Below are positions 1 through 6,873 of a stretch of 64,000 nucleotides of DNA, piece by piece. The stretch spans positions 1,798,001-1,862,000 of the forward strand of contig OZ244707.1 in assembly GCA_965218875.1 (NCBI GenBank), read 5' to 3'. The DNA comes from CBDCMJ01 sp965218875 (GTDB lineage: Bacteria; Chloroflexota; Dehalococcoidia; Lucifugimonadales; UBA3495). A program made the translations under genes and the position numbers. Within the stretch, counting starts at the first letter, position 1; the number at the start of each line of letters is the position of its first letter. The notes beneath the pieces were generated by a model that saw nothing but the letters and a program-made list of their open reading frames with translations, was not told the origin of the DNA and made no database searches.

Positions 1-72
1 CTATGCGGGTTGCGGTGTGCCGCCCAAATGATAGTTTAGCCGCGTGTTTGCTGTCAATGCGGCGGCCCCGAC

Positions 73-89
73 GGAGGGAAGTGCAAAAC
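73..89 (+). repeat. Left arm of a 17-bp inverted repeat flanking the 1-4.6 kb patch
   Basis: The 17-bp word ggagggaagtgcaaaac occurs here and, perfectly inverted, at 4574-4590. The arms enclose the small-gene and transposase patch. They could be ends of a composite element or two copies of a dispersed repeat. No target duplication was identified. Confidence 0.6.
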
Positions 90-96
90 AGAGACT

Positions 97-134
97 CGCC
101 GGAAACCTGAGCGCCCAAGTCCTCGGCGTCCTCG
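97..134 (-). repeat. Copy 1 of the shared 3' module (EDAEDLGA coding/TTAGG type)
   Basis: Read on the minus strand this matches the 3' modules at 1779-1815 and 2591-2624. It encodes EDAEDLGA, then diverges by reading CAG where the other copies have a TAG stop. It lies in frame just after the stop of the 44-residue gene at 146-280. A shorter copy of the same module is at 479-498. Confidence 0.65.
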
Positions 135-145
135 TTCGCCCCGGC

Positions 146-280
146 TCAGTCCGGGATAACGACAGTCCAGTTCTTCCAATACCGGTACGCCTTGAACCGG
201 GCGTAGAGGTCCCGAGCTGGGTACGAGAGAGCGACCAGAGCGATGACACCGAGGAAAGCAGCTATGAGTGCCTGAGCCAT
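146..280 (-). CDS. Small single-span membrane protein (44 aa), unknown
   Basis: A 44-residue ORF that I do not recognise. It starts at the ATG preceded by a strong AGGAGG-type ribosome binding site at about 285-291. Residues 3-20 (QALIAAFLGVIALVALSY) form one hydrophobic segment, followed by a basic and aromatic stretch (RFKAYRYWKNW). This looks like a small inner-membrane protein with a cytoplasmic or interfacial tail. Just past the stop, the same frame continues into the EDAEDLGA module found at the C-termini of two nearby small proteins, so the gene may have lost a longer tail. The function is unknown. Confidence 0.6.
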   Translation of the reverse strand: MAQALIAAFLGVIALVALSYPARDLYARFKAYRYWKNWTVVIPD

Positions 281-379
281 GACAACCTCCTGCGTGACGC
301 AGCCGGGAGGTTGACAAACTCCTACTGAGGGGAGTAAGGTGGGACTGTTTCGAGTGTCAGCCCCCAAGGCTCCCGGAAG

Positions 380-399
380 CCCCCGCCTGTCAGCGGGGG
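380..399. terminator. GC-rich hairpin, probable terminator
   Basis: The stem CCCCCGC (380-386) pairs with GCGGGGG (393-399) around a 6-nt loop, followed on the plus strand by TTTCGTCATTT. It lies downstream of the leftward genes ending at 517 and could terminate in either direction. Confidence 0.5.
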
Positions 400-478
400 T
401 TTCGTCATTTGTGGGGCCATACTACCAGACCTTGCGGCCGAGGATCAAACCACTACGGCCGCTGGTAGTGCCGAACAC

Positions 479-498
479 AGACTCGCCGGAAACCTGAG
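479..498 (-). repeat. Partial copy of the shared 3' module
   Basis: This repeats the outer part of the module at 97-134 (core cgccggaaacctgag on the plus strand). It lies just downstream of the leftward gene ending at 517. Confidence 0.5.
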
Positions 499-516
499 GG
501 AATTTATTTAAGTTCG

Positions 517-843
517 CTACTCATCGGGTATATCTTGTCTGATCCTGTCCGCTAGCAGCCTGCCCCTGCCCTTCGGTACCTTATGGACCCTCACGTCTGA
601 CGTCGCGCCGCCCTTAGTCTCAACCGTGATCGTAGCGTTGAAGATACCGGTGTCGATTCGCACCGAGGCGACCCGGCTGATGCGAATCTCGTCCTGAACG
701 GTCCGCAGGCCCAGCCACTTCCGCTTCGTGGTGATGACCCGTGCGCCATCGTACTGCATCTGGTCGGGGAAGATGAACTGGGTCAGGGTGAAAAGGAACC
801 AACTTGCCTGGATACGGGACGCCGACACTTTTATCGCTTCCAT
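517..843 (-). CDS. Hypothetical protein, PH-like beta-rich (108 aa)
   Basis: The chosen start is the ATG at 843, preceded by GAGGGG 9 nt upstream. A GTG at 861 is the alternative. The protein has an N-terminal hydrophobic stretch (SWFLFTLTQFIF), then alternating beta-type sequence with a tryptophan (RKWLGLRTVQDEIRISRVASVRI). This resembles the bacterial PH-domain pattern in membrane-associated proteins, but only weakly. It lies 4 nt downstream of the membrane protein at 848-1192, so the two are probably cotranscribed. The function is unknown. Confidence 0.6.
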   Translation of the reverse strand: MEAIKVSASRIQASWFLFTLTQFIFPDQMQYDGARVITTKRKWLGLRTVQDEIRISRVASVRIDTGIFNATITVETKGGATSDVRVHKVPKGRGRLLADRIRQDIPDE

Positions 844-847
844 CGGC

Positions 848-1192
848 TCATTCCCCCTCACCGGCGTTGGCCCTTGGGTTCCGTCCTAATTCCCGGCGCC
901 GGGCCAATTCCTCCTCACGCTGGCCCCGAAGCTCCTCTCGATTGCCTTGACGTTCCTGTCGTACCTTCGCGGCGGCTTCTGCTGCTGACCGTGCCGCCTT
1001 CTGTTCCTGTCCTCTGGTTCTGACGGCTTTCTCCAACGCGAAGGCAAATATGAAGGGTACCGCCGCGATCCCAAAACCAGTGATGACGGCATGGATGTCC
1101 TGGAAGGCCCACTCTGCCCTAACGATCAGAACAAACGCCACTACTACGCCGAGCGCAGCACAGACAGCCGAAAAGAACCAGACAACGCTCAT
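848..1192 (-). CDS. Two-span membrane protein with charged coiled-coil tail (114 aa)
   Basis: I do not recognise a family. The start is taken at the ATG 1192 (MSVVWFFSAV) because the ORF upstream of it lacks protein-like character. Residues 1-23 and about 36-54 are hydrophobic and likely membrane-spanning. Residues 60-114 are dominated by Arg, Glu, Gln and Ala (REELRGQREEELARRRELGR) and likely form a long charged helix or coiled coil in the cytoplasm. The gene is followed after 4 nt by the gene at 517-843, which suggests an operon of small membrane-linked proteins. Confidence 0.55.
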   Translation of the reverse strand: MSVVWFFSAVCAALGVVVAFVLIVRAEWAFQDIHAVITGFGIAAVPFIFAFALEKAVRTRGQEQKAARSAAEAAAKVRQERQGNREELRGQREEELARRRELGRNPRANAGEGE

Positions 1193-1352
1193 GGGGAACC
1201 CCCTTGCAGTAAGGATCAGGCTAACTCTGCGACAAGCGGCCCGTTCCAGGCGCAACCACAAGGGGGCACGTGGCCCATCCTTATCCACGGGTCGCGCCAG
1301 GGAAACGAGCTCGTCGCAGAGCAAACCCAAGTTACCGAAGGCCGGCCATGCC

Positions 1353-1387
1353 TGTCAAGGCTTGCTGTACGATTTGCCGTTTCCTGT
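1353..1387 (+). repeat. Copy of a promoter-like 35-bp repeat
   Basis: This segment closely matches 2286-2320 (shared tgtcaaggcttgctgtacga). The 2286 copy is followed by a TATAAT -10 box; this copy is not. A duplicated promoter region is likely, with this copy probably inactive. Confidence 0.5.
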
Positions 1388-1498
1388 CCTGCCGGCCCAG
1401 AAGGGACGGAGGTTCCAAGAACGGTCGAATTGGCCCTGGGGTATCGGGCTTGTGGTAAGATAGCGTAGCTAGGAAGCTAGCCATCTTAAAACAGCGAA

Positions 1499-1520
1499 AC
1501 CCGGTGCACTAACACCGGGT
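1499..1520 (+). other. Perfect 8-bp hairpin upstream of the 1626 gene
   Basis: ACCCGGTG (1499-1506) pairs with CACCGGGT (1513-1520) around the loop CACTAA. There is no T tract. Another inverted repeat (TAAGAT...ATCTTA) lies at about 1456-1488. Together with the hairpin at 1592-1618 they suggest a structured leader for the next gene. Confidence 0.45.
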
Positions 1521-1591
1521 CTCGGCGGGGTACTGTGGGAGGGACGAAATCAACTCCCATGCTACCAGCCCTAGACGAACTGTGTCAACGG

Positions 1592-1618
1592 CCTCCGTCG
1601 GCTTCGCTGAAACGGAGG
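1592..1618 (+). promoter_or_regulatory. Hairpin plus T-tract overlapping the Shine-Dalgarno of the next gene
   Basis: CCTCCGT (1592-1598) pairs with ACGGAGG (1612-1618), followed by TCTTTTC and then the ATG at 1626. The right arm contains the GGAGG ribosome binding site. The structure looks both like an intrinsic terminator and like a sequestered ribosome binding site. Confidence 0.5.
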
Positions 1619-1625
1619 TCTTTTC

Positions 1626-1805
1626 ATGGGAACGCTAGACGACTGTGACAGGGAAGAGATCAAGCAGGCCGTGGAGAACGCGCGAGGTCGGGACCAGATC
1701 CAGCAACTTTCCGCTGTGTTGGCCATGGCTGACTTTGACTGGGCAATTCTCAAGGCCCTGGGGATCGTGGACAACGGCGAGGACGCCGAGGACCTGGGGG
1801 CTTAG
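1626..1805 (+). CDS. Small acidic protein (59 aa), unknown
   Basis: A 59-residue ORF starting at the ATG with GGAGG 7 nt upstream. The product is acidic and probably helical (MGTLDDCDREEIKQAVENAR at its start) and ends in GEDAEDLGA. The last eight residues and the DNA beyond the stop match the end of the coiled-coil gene at 2352-2615 and the module at 97-134. The family is unknown. The good ribosome binding site and shared C-terminus support a real gene. Its ribosome binding site lies inside a terminator-like hairpin, so expression may be attenuated. Confidence 0.5.
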   Translation: MGTLDDCDREEIKQAVENARGRDQIQQLSAVLAMADFDWAILKALGIVDNGEDAEDLGA

Positions 1806-1815
1806 GTTTCCGGCG
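1779..1815 (+). repeat. Copy 2 of the shared 3' module
   Basis: It spans the last codons of the gene at 1626-1805, its TAG stop and about 10 bp beyond (ggtttccggcg). The same module ends the gene at 2352-2615. Confidence 0.65.
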
Positions 1816-1906
1816 GCTACGCTGTCGGCGTCTCGACTGATGACTATGGCAGGACACCAACGCTGGAAACCGACTTTGCCCCACGAACTGTAAGGAGTAA
1901 GAGAAC

Positions 1907-2215
1907 ATGACCATGGATGACACTAAAGTTTACCAGTCCATCCTGGCGGCAACGATGAACGGGGCCTTGTCTTGGGAGGATTCGGGCTCTGCCTTCTCCG
2001 CGTCTATAGGCCCAGCGACAGTGCGTCTTGGGGGCACTGCCGAGAGTCCTACGGTAACTGTAGAAGCTCTCTCCGGACAGTTACATAGTTGGAGAGGTAG
2101 TCGTGCACGGGATTTGCGGGACGCTGTTATTGAGTCTCGCCGCCGGAACCAGGCCGCTCAACGCGATGCGGAGATTCAGGCTTTTCAAGATGCGCTACGC
2201 GAAGTCGCAAGCTGA
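1907..2215 (+). CDS. Hypothetical protein (102 aa)
   Basis: The ATG at 1907 follows AAGGAG at a 9-nt spacing; an internal ATG sits at codon 3. Residues 1-60 are mixed beta-type sequence with many Ser, Thr and Gly. Residues 65-102 are a charged helix (RARDLRDAVIESRRRNQAAQ and onward). No family is recognised. A hairpin at 2225-2246 follows directly. It lies among other short genes of the accessory patch and has no obvious partner. Confidence 0.55.
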   Translation: MTMDDTKVYQSILAATMNGALSWEDSGSAFSASIGPATVRLGGTAESPTVTVEALSGQLHSWRGSRARDLRDAVIESRRRNQAAQRDAEIQAFQDALREVAS

Positions 2216-2224
2216 TGGTAGCGC

Positions 2225-2246
2225 GACCACCTTTTCTAGGGTGGTC
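2225..2246 (+). terminator. Hairpin after the 1907 gene
   Basis: GACCACC pairs with GGTGGTC around a short T-rich loop. There is no downstream T tract, so termination is plausible but not certain. Confidence 0.45.
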
Positions 2247-2285
2247 ATAGCTGCGCCCTCGCGTTGCGGCTTGCTCCGCTCATGT

Positions 2286-2325
2286 TGTCAAGGCTTGCTG
2301 TACGACTTTCCCTCTCCTGTATAAT
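2286..2325 (+). promoter_or_regulatory. Putative promoter for the 2352 gene
   Basis: A consensus -10 TATAAT lies at 2320-2325. A TTGCTG at 2295-2300 is a possible -35, but the 19-bp spacing is long. The region upstream of the -10 duplicates 1353-1387. Confidence 0.5.
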
Positions 2326-2351
2326 GGCGGCGAGGAGACAGGGGGTGACGC

Positions 2352-2615
2352 ATGGCTATGACTGGGGACATAGAGCGGCGGGTGGAAAGCCTGGAGGAAA
2401 TCGCCAAGTACCACGAGGCCCGGTTGAACGCACTGCAATCGATCGCGGAAAAGTTGCCGCCACTGCTGGAGCGCATGGACGCCAGACTGGAGCGCCTGGA
2501 GCGCATGGAAGCGGGACTGGAAGAAATCAGAAGGGATGCCGCCCAGGCTCAGCGGCTGTGGGTGCGGCTGGCCCAGCGGTACGGGTGGCTGGACGCCGAG
2601 GACCTGGGCGCTTAG
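2352..2615 (+). CDS. Small coiled-coil protein (87 aa)
   Basis: Starts at the ATG 2352 after a GGGGGTGACGC leader. The sequence shows heptad-like leucines from residue 9 to about 65 (ERRVESLEEI, RLNALQSIAEKLPPLLERM, RLERLERMEAGLEEI), so it is probably a parallel coiled coil. The C-terminal part is more aromatic (LWVRLAQRYGWLDAEDLGA). The end and following DNA match the module at 1779-1815. Small coiled-coil proteins of this kind are common in bacterial accessory regions; the role is unknown. A TATAAT promoter precedes it. Confidence 0.65.
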   Translation: MAMTGDIERRVESLEEIAKYHEARLNALQSIAEKLPPLLERMDARLERLERMEAGLEEIRRDAAQAQRLWVRLAQRYGWLDAEDLGA

Positions 2616-2624
2616 GTTCCGGCG
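2591..2624 (+). repeat. Copy 3 of the shared 3' module
   Basis: It covers the end of the coiled-coil gene, its TAG stop and the following ggttccggcg. It directly abuts the transposase-tail-like repeat at 2626-2670. Confidence 0.65.
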
Positions 2625-2625
2625 G

Positions 2626-2670
2626 CTACTCCACCTTCCGGACCATCCAGCGCATCAGGTCTTCGTTCCC
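2626..2670 (-). repeat. Copy A of a transposase-3'-end-like repeat
   Basis: This 45-bp segment nearly matches the last codons of the transposase at 3206-3250 and the segment at 2913-2951. On the minus strand it would encode the tail DLMRWMVRKVE. The stop of the DUF2513-like gene at 2655-2903 lies inside it in another frame. Confidence 0.7.
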
Positions 2671-2903
2671 GTCTGCGACTCGCCCTGCCGGAGCCGGTCG
2701 AGTTCGTTATGCCCTTCCCAGGTCAACCTAACCATTTGGCCCTGGGTAAGACGTAGGTACCCAGCCTCGCCGCAGAGTTGGATGTGGTACTCCACGTCTA
2801 CAGGGGAATAGCCCTCAACAGTAGGAGTTTCCAAGATATGGCCATTCCCATTCAACTCTGCGTATTCCAAGACCCGTTGAATCAGTGCCATGCGGCGTTT
2901 CAC
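2655..2903 (-). CDS. DUF2513-like protein (82 aa)
   Basis: The start is GTG at 2903, with AGGAGG 5 nt upstream. The pattern is MKRRMALIQRVLEYAE, then VDVEYHIQLCGEAGYLR, then LTWEGHNELDRLR. This matches what I recall of DUF2513, a small winged-helix-like domain found in phages and accessory regions. It is paralogous to the protein at 2942-3193 (shared DYHL/EYHI, LCxEAG, LTWxGHxELxRLR). The C-terminal codons and stop (TKT, TGA) come from the transposase-end-like repeat, so the natural C-terminus may have been replaced. Its exact role is unknown. Confidence 0.7.
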   Translation of the reverse strand: MKRRMALIQRVLEYAELNGNGHILETPTVEGYSPVDVEYHIQLCGEAGYLRLTQGQMVRLTWEGHNELDRLRQGESQTGTKT

Positions 2904-2912
2904 TGTGTCCTC

Positions 2913-2951
2913 CTACTCAACCTTCCGTACCATCCAGCGCATCAGGTACCC
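2913..2951 (-). repeat. Copy B of the transposase-3'-end-like repeat
   Basis: 39 bp matching 2626-2670 and 3206-3250 with a few changes. On the minus strand it sits between the stop of one DUF2513-like gene and the ribosome binding site of the next. Confidence 0.65.
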
Positions 2952-3193
2952 TGAGCGCGAAGCCGCTCCAATTCCTTGTGGCCAGTCCAAGTCAACGCGC
3001 TCGGGTAGAATGTCCCGGAAGTCTCCTGGCCTCTAATAAACCCCGCCTCGTGGCAGAGGTCTAGGTGGTAGTCGATTTCGTCCGACGTGTGCTGGGGGAA
3101 CTCCGGGACCGCCAGAAATTTCTTCCCGCCGGTCTCGTCGCATTTCGCAACGTACTTTAGGATTGCCTTGACCAACCCTTCATTCAATTCCAT
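2942..3193 (-). CDS. DUF2513-like protein, second paralog (83 aa)
   Basis: The ATG at 3193 has GGAGG 5 nt upstream, and that site lies directly after the transposase stop (3206-3208). Conserved points are DEIDYHLDLCHEAGFIRG and LTWTGHKELERLR, shared with the paralog at 2655-2903. It begins MELNEGLVKAILKYVAK instead of MKRRMALIQ. It is probably read on the same transcript as the transposase and the paralog. The stop TGA lies in repeat copy B. Function is unknown; DUF2513 assignment is from motif memory. Confidence 0.7.
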   Translation of the reverse strand: MELNEGLVKAILKYVAKCDETGGKKFLAVPEFPQHTSDEIDYHLDLCHEAGFIRGQETSGTFYPSALTWTGHKELERLRAQGT

Positions 3194-3205
3194 ACTGCCC
3201 TCCGG

Positions 3206-4417
3206 CTACTCGACCTTCCGGACCATCCAGCGCATCAGGTCTTCGTTCCCCTCCAGTATACTGACCAGGACCGTTGCTTGAAAGGCCAGAACTGACATTG
3301 CGGCGTGGAGCCCGATCTGCCGGAGGCCCCGGACACAGTGCCGCTCCAGCCTCCGGGACTCCTTCATGGACTTGAACACCCGCTCGATGGCCTGGCGCTT
3401 CTCGTACAGGAACTTCCACTCCGGACCGTCCCGGCGAATGACCCCGAATAACCGGATGTCTCTGGTCGGGTCCTCCCAGACCTCGGCGTTGCACCGGTGC
3501 GGGCCACCTACGGTCGTACCGTCCAGGTCACACGCTTCCGGTCGGCACCGGTACAGGTGGCCACGCTCCGGGTCGCTCCGGACGTACTCCATCGGGACCT
3601 GCCCCAGACACGTTGGGATACCCTTCTCCGTGTAGATGCCCTCGTAGAACTTGGCGTTGCCGGGACGCTTGATATGGATGATGGGGAGAATCTCCTTGTC
3701 GTTCAGGAACTCGTGGTTGGGCCGGCCGTCGTAGCCCCGATCGGCTATCAGGGCTGCAGGCCGGAACCAGGCGTACAGGGACTCAGCTCGAGCGACTACC
3801 TGGGGCAGTTCCGGGGAGTCGTTCCGCTTGGCCGTCGTAACGAACTGGGCCAGGGGAACGCCGTGGTTGGCGTCGGCGACCATGTGGACCTTGTATCCGA
3901 AACTCCATTCCTTCCCGCCTTCCTTCGCCCTGGTACTGTTCTTGGCGGTCCAACTGGCCTCGGGGTCGCTGATGCGCTTCCGGTTGGGGTTGGAGTGGGT
4001 GCGGACAACGGTCGAGTCAATAGCGACTTCCCGCCCCAGGTCCGGGATCAGGTCCTTCAACCGCTCGGTCAAGGCGGCAAAGCAGGCTTCGACCAGATCC
4101 GTATGGTGGGAGAGCCGCTGGATGAACCGGTTGAAGGTTGTGCGGTGCGGGAGGCCGCGGAACCCACAGAGCCGGCGGAAGTCACGGTCGTCTTCGAGTT
4201 GCCGGATCAAGGCGTTGGTGTGCGGGAGGTTCAGGACGAAAGAGGCCACGTAGGCCCGCCAGAGGGCCCGGAGGTCGTAACCCTGGCGTCCGGTCCAGCG
4301 GTACTGTTGGAGCCGGGCCAGGATGGCCGTGTCGTCGAGGCTGTACAGGACTGCCGCAAGGTCGCCAAAAGCGTCTTGCCGGAGCCGCGACGGCGGTGAT
4401 AGAGTAGCAGATGCCAC
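3206..4417 (-). CDS. IS transposase, DDE type with DUF772-like N-terminus (403 aa)
   Basis: Catalyses cut-and-paste insertion of its IS. The GTG at 4417 has GGAGG 6 nt upstream; an open frame extends to 4519 but lacks a start signal. An N-terminal DUF772/InsH-like region (LRALWRAYVASFVLNLPHTN; GLPHRTTFNRF) is followed by a DDE catalytic domain: first Asp in VAIDSTVVRTH, second Asp in LIADRGYDG, and the Glu in the YEKRQAIERVFKSMKESRRL signature. This suits the IS1182/IS4-like superfamily. The frame is intact and full length for the family. Its last codons are duplicated twice downstream (2626-2670 and 2913-2951). Clear IS termini were not identified. Confidence 0.85.
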   Translation of the reverse strand: MASATLSPPSRLRQDAFGDLAAVLYSLDDTAILARLQQYRWTGRQGYDLRALWRAYVASFVLNLPHTNALIRQLEDDRDFRRLCGFRGLPHRTTFNRFIQRLSHHTDLVEACFAALTERLKDLIPDLGREVAIDSTVVRTHSNPNRKRISDPEASWTAKNSTRAKEGGKEWSFGYKVHMVADANHGVPLAQFVTTAKRNDSPELPQVVARAESLYAWFRPAALIADRGYDGRPNHEFLNDKEILPIIHIKRPGNAKFYEGIYTEKGIPTCLGQVPMEYVRSDPERGHLYRCRPEACDLDGTTVGGPHRCNAEVWEDPTRDIRLFGVIRRDGPEWKFLYEKRQAIERVFKSMKESRRLERHCVRGLRQIGLHAAMSVLAFQATVLVSILEGNEDLMRWMVRKVE

Positions 4418-4476
4418 CAGGAACCTCCGATTCCTTGTGGTAAGCCGCTGGGAATCACACAATTCCTTGCGGCACG

Positions 4477-4514
4477 GAGAGGCCGGATGATGCTCAACAC
4501 ACCACCGGCCTCTC
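4477..4514 (-). other. 10-bp inverted repeat upstream of the transposase
   Basis: GAGAGGCCGG (4477-4486) pairs with CCGGCCTCTC (4505-4514) around an 18-nt loop. It lies about 60 bp upstream of the transposase start. It may be an IS subterminal structure or a leader hairpin limiting read-through transcription. Confidence 0.45.
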
Positions 4515-4573
4515 GGCAATTTGTAGCTGGATTATATCTGAGCTAGATACGGATTAGCTATGGCGCGGCGTCA

Positions 4574-4590
4574 GTTTTGCACTTCCCTCC
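4574..4590 (-). repeat. Right arm of the 17-bp inverted repeat
   Basis: This is the perfect reverse complement of 73-89. Beyond it, 4661-4676 resembles the end of the 112-bp MITE at 24088-24199 (15 of 16 bases of the terminal repeat). Otherwise 4515-4732 holds no gene that I can see. Confidence 0.6.
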
Positions 4591-4732
4591 CCGACGGGAG
4601 GCCGCTCCGCCGCGGGGTTTGCTGCCTCTAAGGGGCCCTTATCTGCCAATTCACCTCTCCAAGTCTGAACTGTTACCCTTATCTTAGGACGAAGGGGCGC
4701 TGTTGGCGCCTGGGTCGGCGGGCGGGGCTTGG

Positions 4733-6133
4733 TCAGAGGCCAGGTCCCCGCAAAAGTTCAGTGACCCGGCCCGTGTCTTCGGCGGAGTCCAGACCGACCA
4801 GCAGTCCCACCAACTCCTCGGCGCTCTCTTCGGAAATGGCACGCGAGGCGCAGTCCCGGAACTTGGCTTGAATATCCTCCATGGCAGCGCCGCGCAGCGG
4901 CCCCTGGGTAACCCGGTTCGCCCTCTCGGTCAGGGTCCTGCCACCTCGTAGATGCAAGTGGACCTCGTTGTAACCTTCTATCCAGCTGGGCTGCCCTTCG
5001 TAACCGGGAATGCGGTGCATCTCTATCTTGGGAATCAGCTCCTGGGCCTCAGGACGAAGCACCCGGTCATCAGAGAAGGTGTCCAACCCCACCCGCCGGT
5101 CCAGCAGCGTCGCCGCCAGACAATACTGCATGCTGAACTTGCCCTCCAGTCCCTCCTTGGGACGGGAGTGGATTAGGGACCGGGGAGGATCGAAGTCCAC
5201 CTGCACCTCGATCTTTTCCACCTCGGAGGGGTCCACTTCCTCCCGCTCGAGAATCCGGGAAGCGGCGTCGAGGGCCAGGTGAGCGCTTCCGCAACAAGGA
5301 TACTTCTTTATTTCCACGCCGGACTCGACCAGGTAGCACTTGGACCCCAAAGTGCGGAGCACCCGCTGCGGGTCGTAGTCCTGTCCTCCCGAGAAGGCCC
5401 GGAGGAATCCGAAACGCCCTTCGATGGCATCCTGGCTGGCGGTAAACCCAGCCTGCACCAGCCTGGCGGAGGTCACTCCCGTCCGGCAGGATGCGCCGGC
5501 ATGATATGGCTTGGTCATGGTGCCGAAATTCTGACGCAGTCCTGCCGCCTGGGAGGCAGCCAGGGAGACTGTCATGGCAGTCCGTTCCCAGTCCAGCTTC
5601 AGTATGGAACTGGCTGCGGCCGCAGCTCCCACCGCTCCGAGGGGGCCTGTGGGATGCCATCCCAGGTCGTCGTAGTAGGCCGGGCTGACCGACTCTCCCA
5701 CACTGCAAGCCACTTCGAACCCGAGCATGTAGGCCAGTAGCAAGTCCCGGCCCGTGGCGTTTTCTTCTTCGGTCAGTGCCAGAGCCGCGGGCAAAAGTAC
5801 CACGCTGGGATCGCCTTTCATAGCCCTGGTAATGTCATCGTAGTCCAGGGCGTGGGCCATAGCCCCGTTTACAAGCGCAGCCTCCGGCGCGGCAGTCTTG
5901 AATCCCCGCCCCACCACGCTGGCTCTCCGCTGCTCGCCGAGGGACTTTGCATAAGTGCATAGCACGTCGGCCAAGGGCTCCCTGGAGCCTGCCAACATGC
6001 AGCCCAAGCAGTCCATGATGGCGCCCTTGGCGGCCGCCACGGCCTCCGGCGGGAAGTCTTCCAAGCCTGTGGTAGTTACGTATTCGGCAATGCGCCCGGT
6101 AGCTTCCCCCGTAGCTTCCCCGTGAGCCTCCAA
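4733..6133 (-). CDS. MmgE/PrpD family protein (466 aa)
   Basis: The start is TTG at 6133 with GGGAGG 6 nt upstream. Family landmarks include AIMDCLGCMLAGS near residue 40, an ALDYDD motif near 95, GWHPTGPLGAVGAAAAA near 160 and a mid-protein SGVEIKKYPCCGSAH. Length (466) is normal. MmgE/PrpD proteins include 2-methylcitrate dehydratase, cis-aconitate decarboxylase and iminodisuccinate epimerase, so the substrate cannot be fixed from sequence. No prpB or prpC lies beside it, which argues against a classic methylcitrate operon. It is a cytosolic enzyme, apparently monocistronic. Confidence 0.88.
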   Translation of the reverse strand: MEAHGEATGEATGRIAEYVTTTGLEDFPPEAVAAAKGAIMDCLGCMLAGSREPLADVLCTYAKSLGEQRRASVVGRGFKTAAPEAALVNGAMAHALDYDDITRAMKGDPSVVLLPAALALTEEENATGRDLLLAYMLGFEVACSVGESVSPAYYDDLGWHPTGPLGAVGAAAAASSILKLDWERTAMTVSLAASQAAGLRQNFGTMTKPYHAGASCRTGVTSARLVQAGFTASQDAIEGRFGFLRAFSGGQDYDPQRVLRTLGSKCYLVESGVEIKKYPCCGSAHLALDAASRILEREEVDPSEVEKIEVQVDFDPPRSLIHSRPKEGLEGKFSMQYCLAATLLDRRVGLDTFSDDRVLRPEAQELIPKIEMHRIPGYEGQPSWIEGYNEVHLHLRGGRTLTERANRVTQGPLRGAAMEDIQAKFRDCASRAISEESAEELVGLLVGLDSAEDTGRVTELLRGPGL

Positions 6134-6343
6134 GGTGGACCTCCCATTTTGAGTCTTGACGTGGGACCCATTGTTCGACGCCGGGGTCTACACCGGCAGG
6201 AACGCACCCCGTCACATCCGAGACCGGGCGGATGAGGAAGTGTGGGGGGGATGCGCTGGCCCCGCCCTCGCTTCCCTGTCCTCCCCCGACCCCGGCTGGG
6301 CTGCCGGTGTCCATAGGCGCATTATAAGTTAGGCGGGCAGTAA

Positions 6344-6535
6344 GTAATAATCTCAAAACTTCGTCGCTTTTAACCGTTCGTCCTGAGCGAAGCGGAGTGG
6401 AGCCGGAGGCGGAACGCAGCGCAGTCGAAGGACCGGCGCCGGGGAGACCCTTCGACTCCGCTGTGCTGCGCTCAGGCCGAACGTAGAAAACCACCAGCAG
6501 TGACCTGCAAGTTCTTCTTGATTTGAGATAGTTTC
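6344..6535 (+). mobile_element. MITE-like element family 1, 192 bp, full copy
   Basis: It begins GTAATAATCTCAAAAC and ends GATTTGAGATAGTTTC, forming imperfect terminal inverted repeats with TATCTCAAA-like cores. It is flanked on both sides by TAA. The centre holds the palindromic pair cgttcgtcctgagcg / cgctcaggccgaacg. No ORF is meaningful in it. The rest of 6134-6873 shows no gene. Confidence 0.75.
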
Positions 6536-6873
6536 TAAGTGGATAACCCTTGAGATTGTGTGTACAATCCCGGCCCTTTGGTGCACGACGTTGACCCGTT
6601 TCGGGTATAACCGGCCCGGCGTCGTAGACCGGCGGCCGTTTCCGGTGCATAGGTTGGGCCGGGCCGTCCACAACCATGCCCATTCCGGCACGCCGATGGG
6701 CGGCGGCCAGGCCGACTCTTGGATTTGAAGAAGGCGAGGTCCGGAGTGTCGTAACTTGAACCCCCTAGTCCGTGGGCGTATCATTGAATTAGGCGGACTT
6801 AGGCGTTCTTGGCCGGCGTTACACCGGGACGTCCCGGCGACACAGGACTCCAGGCCAAGCAGGGAGGCGTAGC

